From contig CM066913.1 of the NCBI GenBank assembly GCA_033964015.1, positions 11,712,953 through 11,776,952 of the forward strand: 64,000 nucleotides of DNA. Direction: 5' to 3'. Below the pieces are notes generated by a model that saw only the letters and a list, made by a program, of their open reading frames with translations, was not told where the DNA came from and did not search any database. Made by a program: the position numbers and the translations under genes. This document shows positions 58,401 through 64,000 of this stretch, piece after piece (position 1 is the stretch's first letter; each line of letters begins with the position of its first letter). Origin of the DNA: Scolanthus callimorphus. Its lineage: Eukaryota > Cnidaria > Anthozoa > Actiniaria > Edwardsiidae.

Positions 58401-61400
58401 AATTTCAAGGTCCTCGCCCTCGAAAAGTTTTTCTACTAGTCAGTCTTTGCGCAGTGCAAAGGCAGACCGTAGGAACCACTCCGTGAGAAGACAAAAGTCT
58501 CCTCTCTCGGAGAAGTCAATACAAAGAATTTTGGTCGGAGACTATATGCTTGTGCGCCGCCAACCTCCATGTGGGACAGGCTTATGAAACACTCTTGATC
58601 TTTTCACTTCTGCGCATGACTAGTGACGCAATCCAAGTTCATAATTTCAAGGCACTCGCCATCGAAATGTTTTTGTACTAGTCAGTCTTTGCGCCATGCA
58701 ATGGCAGACTGTAGAAACTGTACCGTGAGAAGACACGCGTTTCCTCTATCGGAGAAGTAAAATACAAAGGATCTTGTTCCAGACTATATGAATGTGCGCC
58801 GCCAATCTCCATGTGGGACAGGGTTTTTGGAACACTCTTAATCTTTTCACTTCTGCGCATGACTAGTGACGCAATCCAAGTTCATCATTTCAAGGTCCTC
58901 TCCCCGTCGAATTTTTTTGCACTACTCAGTCTACGCCGTACAAAGGCAGACTGTAGAAACGTTCCGTGAGAAGACACAGGTCTCCTCTCTCGGAAATGTA
59001 GAATAGAAAGGATCTTGTACCAGACAATATGCATGTGCGCCGCCAACTTTAATTCATGTGGGACAGGCTTTGTGGAAACAATCTTGACCTTTTCATTTGT
59101 GCGCATGACTAGTGACGTAATTCAAGTTTCACAAGTAAAAAAATATAATATATTGATAAATCCTGTTTGGGTAGGGTACAGAGGGTTGGTGATTGAAGAT
59201 TATGTCACAGGCTGAGTATTTCAAATGACCAAGGAATTAAAAATAAATAAATGGAGATGTTTCAACTTTGATCGTTTTCCCTCTGTGTTGGCTAATTAGG
59301 TCATGAATAATTATTGAGTATTTGAAGTAATTCAAAAGCCTCCTATTCGGACTTGACGGGATTTCAAAGCCCACGCAATTAGTTCCAGTCCTCGGCTTCG
59401 CCTCGGACTGGAACTAATTGCGCGGACTTTGAAATCCCGTCAAGTCCTCATAGTCGGCTTTTAAATATTACTTCAAAAAAAGGTTGCCTTGGTGTTTGTT
59501 TTTGGTCTTTCAATTATAGCGCGAAACAAAGGAATTCTTTACTTCAGTGACCACAAAACAAAGGCGTTCAATGACCAAAGCAACCTTTTGTGAATTAGGT
59601 GTATACTTCGACCACGCTTCAAGCAAGAAAAGACGCTGAACTTCAGGCTACTCATAAAAGGAAGAAAGTTTTGACCTACCTTGTACGCCTGCGCCAAGGA
59701 CGAATACCTCTGTACTGACGAGACGCACTGGCAGGGGGCGCGTTTGTAACAGAGCGAGCCAAGCGGAATCCGAGATGCTGGAAAAAGTGTGGCCTAAAGG
59801 ACTTTCGTGAAAATCGAGATCCCGCGTCTCCAGTAGAAATCCAAGAACCACCCTGAAGAGGAAAAAAACGTCAGGAGTACTTCACACGCCGGGAAATGAT
59901 CTTAGAAATGGTGTGATGATTATCCAGTTCTTGGCTAATGTGGTGCTGGCCATTCTACGGTCGGGATGGAGGAATTATAGTGTCTAAGGCCTAGGGCAAA
60001 CGTCGAATTAGAGTCGCGTCGAATACATTTAAAACAATAGATAATTTGTTATTTGAAAGTATAATGAGTCGGTATCTGTTTAAAGAATGTAATCGGTTCG
60101 ACCCTAATCGACGTATGCCCTAGGCCTTACCGTGAGCATGTGACGCCGGACATTGGGCTGTTCCATTTAGATCGTTACGACCTTATCGAGGAATCTGGAA
60201 TTTCCATAGGGATCGTTGTTTTCGACCTTTTCCACAGAATCTTCCATTTTTTCCATGTCCACAGGGTATTCATTTGCAACTTTGGAATTTCCACAGGGAA
60301 AACAAGAGAATGTGGAATTTCCAAAGGGGTAGAGCATTTTCCGAGTCGTCGATGGGAGGGGGGGGGAGTTTTTTTTAATACTCCCGGTATTGAGGGTCAG
60401 GGTCACAGTGTCATGTGACCATGTGGCGCCGGTGGAAAATAAATGTTGTCTGGCCTTATAAGTACGGCATAGTGTCTTAAGAGAGCCCGTGTCAGCCACT
60501 CCTTTGTTATTGTTTTCTCTTCGATATTAGAAGACGAATTACGTGTAGAAATCTCTAAATAAACATCTAAAACTAACAAAGTTTCAGATTTCATTGCCAA
60601 ATTCAATGGAGAAAATTGCTCTATTCTCTAAATCAACCGATAGAAAGGGTGCTTTCTCCGACTTAGTATGTTTCTATGCTGTCAAAATGGCGGCTGACAC
60701 AGGCTCTTTATTTAACTGACCATGTAGTGCCGGTACTGCATACCATAATCATTTGGTGTCTACCATCGAAGGGTGGCCCGGAAAAGTCGTTGTATAGATA
60801 GTGTGATGAGAATCCAGGTAGGCCATTATAATGATCTTCCAGCCAGCACCATGTTTCCCGGACACATCACAGAAGCCAGTTTCACGAGGCGGTAGAGGTT
60901 CACAGGCTGAAGGAGATACAAACAACATTACGAGTTAGTCACAGGGACGAACTCTTTTGTTAACATATCTAAGCACCGTACCGTTGATGAACAAACTTGA
61001 TATTGATGTTAGCTTGGACTCTATCCACTTGATGAATGATGTCACATTCAGTGCCATTGGACACGGGCTTCTAAAGTAACAGAGAGAACGAAAAAAATAA
61101 ATATTTCCGTCATAGAAAGGAACGACCTGGATGAGTTACTCTGGGAGACAGAATTACAAGAACCTCACACGCTCGTGGAAAACCACTGAGTCGCACGCCA
61201 GGAATCACGATGTCGATCCTCACCCATCAAGTGATTAATTTAGAGGGGGAAGAGCCCCTTGGACCCCTCATCCGCTTTGTTTACGATCCCGCGTCGTCCC
61301 GAGGATTAGTATGGACGGTAAGGATTATTACAAGCCCTTCATTTAACAGGTGCAATACCTGGGGTCCTCTGATGGCATGGTGCTCAGCTTCAGTAAGTAA

Positions 61401-63632
61401 TCTGTACCCTGGTCCCTTCCAAGCGCAGTACGCCTTCGCCTCGTGGTAATTGACTTCTGCGGGCAGTCAAGAGGAAAGCTCCAGAATATCAAACATGGCG
61501 CGATATCTGCAGATAGAAACATGATTCTCTTTCAGTAAGTAGCGCCTGAAGATGGGTCTTACGAGCAGTAAACCCACAACGAGTCACGCCGAGCTTATTT
61601 CAGACAGTAGACGATTAGCAACGAGTGGTGGCGTCCCAGGAAATGCTTTTGTTCGCAAATTGGGTTATTTTGTCCTTATTGCTCACTTACTGATACTTTA
61701 TGCCATCATGCTCGTTGCTATTGACGTCCGTTGCCAGGCGACAGTGTGAATACCCACGGAGATCAGCACCGCAGCCGCTCTTGCAGGCCTGGTTACACAC
61801 CCAGAAGGTCGGATGTCGTGCTTGACGGAACGAGCGCCAACGCCAGCCTGGGATTACAAATCAGCCATCTTTAGTTATTACCATAATTATTAAAACAATT
61901 GAATTTATCGTTAAAATTCTTACGCCCTCAGACCAAAGGTGTTTGTCTTCATAGCCACCATCTTGAACGAATTCTAAGAATTCTCTGTTTGTTATGAGAA
62001 ACTTGCTGGCTTCAAAAGGCGGAACCCTGTCGAAAAACGGAATATGGCAATTCAAGCGTCTGGGATCGTACTACTTGCCCGTCTGCCATGCATGACTGCT
62101 GGAGATGATTAGAACATTATTAACATCCAGGCCAAATCATCCCTAAGGGTTACGATCAAATGAATAAGTGTCGCGCATGCGTACCTGACTGTCCACTTGC
62201 CGTACTCGTTGTCCCAACCATAAGAGGGGAAGTCACGTGGTTTACCGAGAGTCACGTGCGTCGCATCAACTCCTAACAGAGGGTTCTCGGTGACGGGAGT
62301 ACCTGAAGAAAAAACGTCGGGATTAGGAATAAGAGAAAGTTAAGAGAGGGAGAAGGGACGAAAAGCACCCTAAGTTTAAATCAACAGGACCATTGATGGA
62401 CTGTATGCAAGTGTATTTGTGTCCAAGAGTGTAGTTTTTACCAGATGTGCGTGGTCCATATGTCCAGTTCGGGGGTTTCTCCACCAGATCAATCGGCAGT
62501 TGTCGGATGAGAACGGAGGACGTCTCCAAATGGATCCTACCAAACAACGGAAACTTAGCTTGTTTGTTTTCTAGGGGCAATTATTCTATCATTTTTATCA
62601 GAGATAGGTGAAGCGGAAACAGGACTGTTGAAAAGAAGCCATACTAGCTATTTCAAATGAGTTGTTGACCTGAAAAGCTTTGTCCTACCAACTAACCTTT
62701 CATGTTCCACTCCCATGAAAATCGCCCACTGTGACATACAAAAAGAAAAAGCATAAGAGTCTAGATTCAACATGAGGAACCTTTATAATAGTGAAAAGGC
62801 AGCACAGTTCATGATGCAAATAAGGTATACATACCCACGGACTTTGCTCTGTGATTGGCAGCTCCAGTGGTGTCCTATCTATAACATCCAATATGGTGTC
62901 GCGCACCTTCCGCCTGTATTCCGTGACAGCGGACACCTTGGGCCAGACGAACTCACCTCCCATACGATAGTTCTCCTGGGTTACAACACCATAAATGAGT
63001 TAACGATTCCATTATTACCATCACCCTGATTTCAGTCGACACGAAAGATTGATCAGATCGAGTTGACGAGAGTTTACCCTGCGAGCAGTGATTTCCTCCT
63101 CTCTTAGGCCGCCGGCCTAGGAGAGGAGAAATCACTGCTCGCAGGGTAACGAGAGTTCGGTATAGTTTGATTAAAAAAGATAAATAATAAAATCAAGAAA
63201 TGATATTTCTATAGGGTTTTTTCATTACTGTGCTAAGCGCTTAGGATTCTAGATTAGTATCGGTCATTCATCTGTGAATTTGCGAATTGCACGCTCCATT
63301 GATCGTTACTTTTTCGTTCCCTTTCACATAAAGATGCTTTGTTACCAGAACACATTGCCCCGCATGCCCTTGTCGCTTTCCTTGTTGCTTATTCTTATTT
63401 GTGTCCGTAACAAAATCACGGTCGTGCGATCACTTGTCGCTTTCCTTGTTGTTTATTCTTATTTGTGTCTGTAACAAAATCACGGTACTGCGATCACCGT
63501 GACGTAAAACTTGCTTGGTGGCTCTGCTGACAGAGGGCGCGGGAACTCCGCTTATCAAAACTCACAATATCATCCCATGACATCTCATCCACTCCTGTCT
63601 CAAATAAGACTCGTACTCGAACTGATGCGATC
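55438..63632 (-). CDS. ovoA: OvoA-like 5-histidylcysteine sulfoxide synthase / methyltransferase (partial)
   Basis: First enzyme of ovothiol synthesis: iron-dependent coupling of Cys to His, with a C-terminal SAM methyltransferase in fused forms. Exons, high to low: 63632-63566, 62975-62835, 62728-62697, 62536-62442, 62302-62185, 62026-61924, 61847-61691, 61506-61359, 61070-60982, 60906-60744, 59852-59708, 57962-57838, 57650-57530, 55950-55805, 55516-55438. Visible are GVDEMSWDD, the iron-binding HX3HXE (GVEHERIHLETSSVL), FPSYGWDNEYGKW, the FGE-sulfatase fold (EASKFLITNREFLEFVQDGG, VNYHEAKAYCAWKGPGYRLL, GGSWISTGD, RPHFFQHLGFR), then methyltransferase pieces (ALAKHFDK, VVAIDFSGRLIDAA, EIGTFDFVAFTGLHRLDRP). 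The N-terminal DinB-like exons lie beyond the window and the last exons are unresolved. Frame breaks occur in the 61506 and 60906 exons. Confidence 0.92.
56142..56244. mobile_element. 103-bp foldback element, OvoA intron
   Basis: The inverted arms share ATTACACGGTGGC at the ends and GAATTTATTTTC-type sequence near the loop. Confidence 0.65.
56262..56535. repeat. 24-bp minisatellite, OvoA intron
   Basis: About eleven copies of GAATCATACTGACATGTATC plus TACT, beginning next to the 103-bp foldback. A related single unit is at 55965. Confidence 0.9.
58225..58430. repeat. compound palindrome, OvoA intron
   Basis: The block CCAAGGACCTTTGAACTATG and its inverse alternate three times around GAATATTC and CTAGAAATGTTTTCTAG centres, forming overlapping hairpins. 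Confidence 0.75.
58434..59150. repeat. 241-bp tandem repeat, three copies
   Basis: Units beginning (T/G)(A/C)CTA(G/C)TCAGTCT at 58434, 58676 and 58919 share TCCGTGAGAAGACA, TATGTGGGACAGG-like and GCGCATGACTAGTGACG blocks. It follows the compound palindrome directly in the OvoA intron between exons at 57962 and 59708. Confidence 0.85.
59321..59476. mobile_element. 156-bp foldback element
   Basis: Arms of about 70 bp include GACTTGACGGGATTTCAAAG and GCAATTAGTTCCAGTCC with their inverses around a TCGGCTTCGCCTC loop, extending outward to TTTGAAGTAAT. Confidence 0.85.
59985..60129. mobile_element. foldback MITE, TAAGGCCTAGGGC termini
   Basis: The left end TAAGGCCTAGGGCAAACGTC and its near-perfect inverse at the right end enclose AT-rich sequence. 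It is in the OvoA intron between exons 60744 and 59852. Confidence 0.75.
60481..60707. mobile_element. TTAA-flanked MITE, copy 2
   Basis: A diverged relative of 23927-24151 in the same orientation, sharing GTCAGCCACTCCTTTGTTAT and ACGAATTACGTGTAGAAATC. It is preceded by TTAA (60477-60480), but the right TTAA is degraded to TTTATTTAA. Confidence 0.8.
63077..63146. mobile_element. 70-bp near-perfect palindrome flanked by TA
   Basis: Starts CCCTGCGAGCAGTGATTTC, ends with its inverse, and is centred on GGCCGCCGGCC. TA flanks both sides (63075-63076, 63147-63148). It is in an OvoA intron. Confidence 0.85.
63368..63497. repeat. 65-bp tandem duplication
   Basis: CTTGTCGCTTTCCTTGTTG and TTCTTATTTGTGTC(C/T)GTAAC occur twice in direct order, upstream of the OvoA exon at 63632-63566. 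Confidence 0.85.
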
Positions 63633-63728
63633 CTAAAATACAATAACACTATAGTCAGTGGTGTACTGCTAATAAACATTTAGTCGCCGATATTTACGGA
63701 GCCTGAGGCAACTAATTGTTTTAGTATA

Positions 63729-63900
63729 ATTACTCAAGCGACTTTTAAGATTTTTGACAAAAAAAAAACGGGTTTAGGCAAGAGTGGATTACGTTTCTCG
63801 CAATAAAGTGCGCGCGCTATCCCCAATGCTTTGAATGCTTTCAAATATTCCGAGCGTCTCGACCAATCAGCGCGCGGCATCGCTTGAGTAATTATACTAA
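63729..63900. mobile_element. foldback MITE, TTAGTATAATTACTCAAGCG termini
   Basis: A 21-bp perfect terminal inverted repeat encloses about 130 bases that include CCAATCAGCGCGCGGC. No coding content. Confidence 0.8.
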
Positions 63901-64000
63901 TTGCGTATATTACACAATGAGCTGTCCCCAATGCAAATGAACTGAGACAATAGTTTCCTCATGCGTGTTGCGTATCTGCTAATAATAATCCTCTTTATTA

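Overview
This window is eukaryotic nuclear DNA, most likely from an anthozoan cnidarian such as a stony coral. That assignment is an inference. The supporting signs are compact metazoan orthologues with many short GT-AG introns at vertebrate-like positions, an OvoA-type ovothiol synthase (absent from vertebrates), a divergent single-exon class A GPCR, and introns crowded with short foldback (MITE-like) elements and non-LTR retrotransposon tails.

Layout. 905-8679 (-) FZR1/CDH1, the APC/C co-activator, 18 coding exons. 9469-17622 (+) eIF2D, head to head with FZR1. 19023-20394 (+) a single-exon divergent rhodopsin-class GPCR. 21630-22778 (-) NDUFB7, a complex I CHCH subunit, sharing a 114-bp bidirectional promoter with 22893-25734 (+) CCDC77. 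27623-37583 (+) a PARP2-type poly(ADP-ribose) polymerase carrying two N-terminal WWE modules. 37726-37998 (+) a GPCR C-terminal fragment. 38291-47703 (+) phosphoglucomutase PGM1. 50271-52840 (-) a degraded L1/Tx1-like LINE. 52919-54115 a 126-bp satellite whose units carry a CRE palindrome. 55438-63632 (-) an OvoA-like gene, with the 5' exons beyond the right edge and the last C-terminal exons unresolved.

The genes are unrelated housekeeping functions (cell cycle, translation re-initiation, respiration, DNA repair, glycogen/glucose metabolism, antioxidant thiol synthesis), so the window is a normal gene-rich segment and not a cluster. The most unusual material is non-coding: at least eight foldback elements flanked by TA, a CAG(T/G)GGCG-terminal family with 5-bp target duplications, a TTAA-flanked family, a tandemly duplicated tRNA-derived SINE, a nest of inverted repeats in PGM1 intron 6, and the CRE-palindrome satellite.

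A technical point affects every gene. The exons match their families closely, yet most genes contain one or more single-base frame breaks, mostly one base missing from a short homopolymer. Conserved sequence continues on both sides of each break, so these look like assembly errors and not pseudogenization. Exon coordinates come from reading splice sites by eye and may be off by a few bases.
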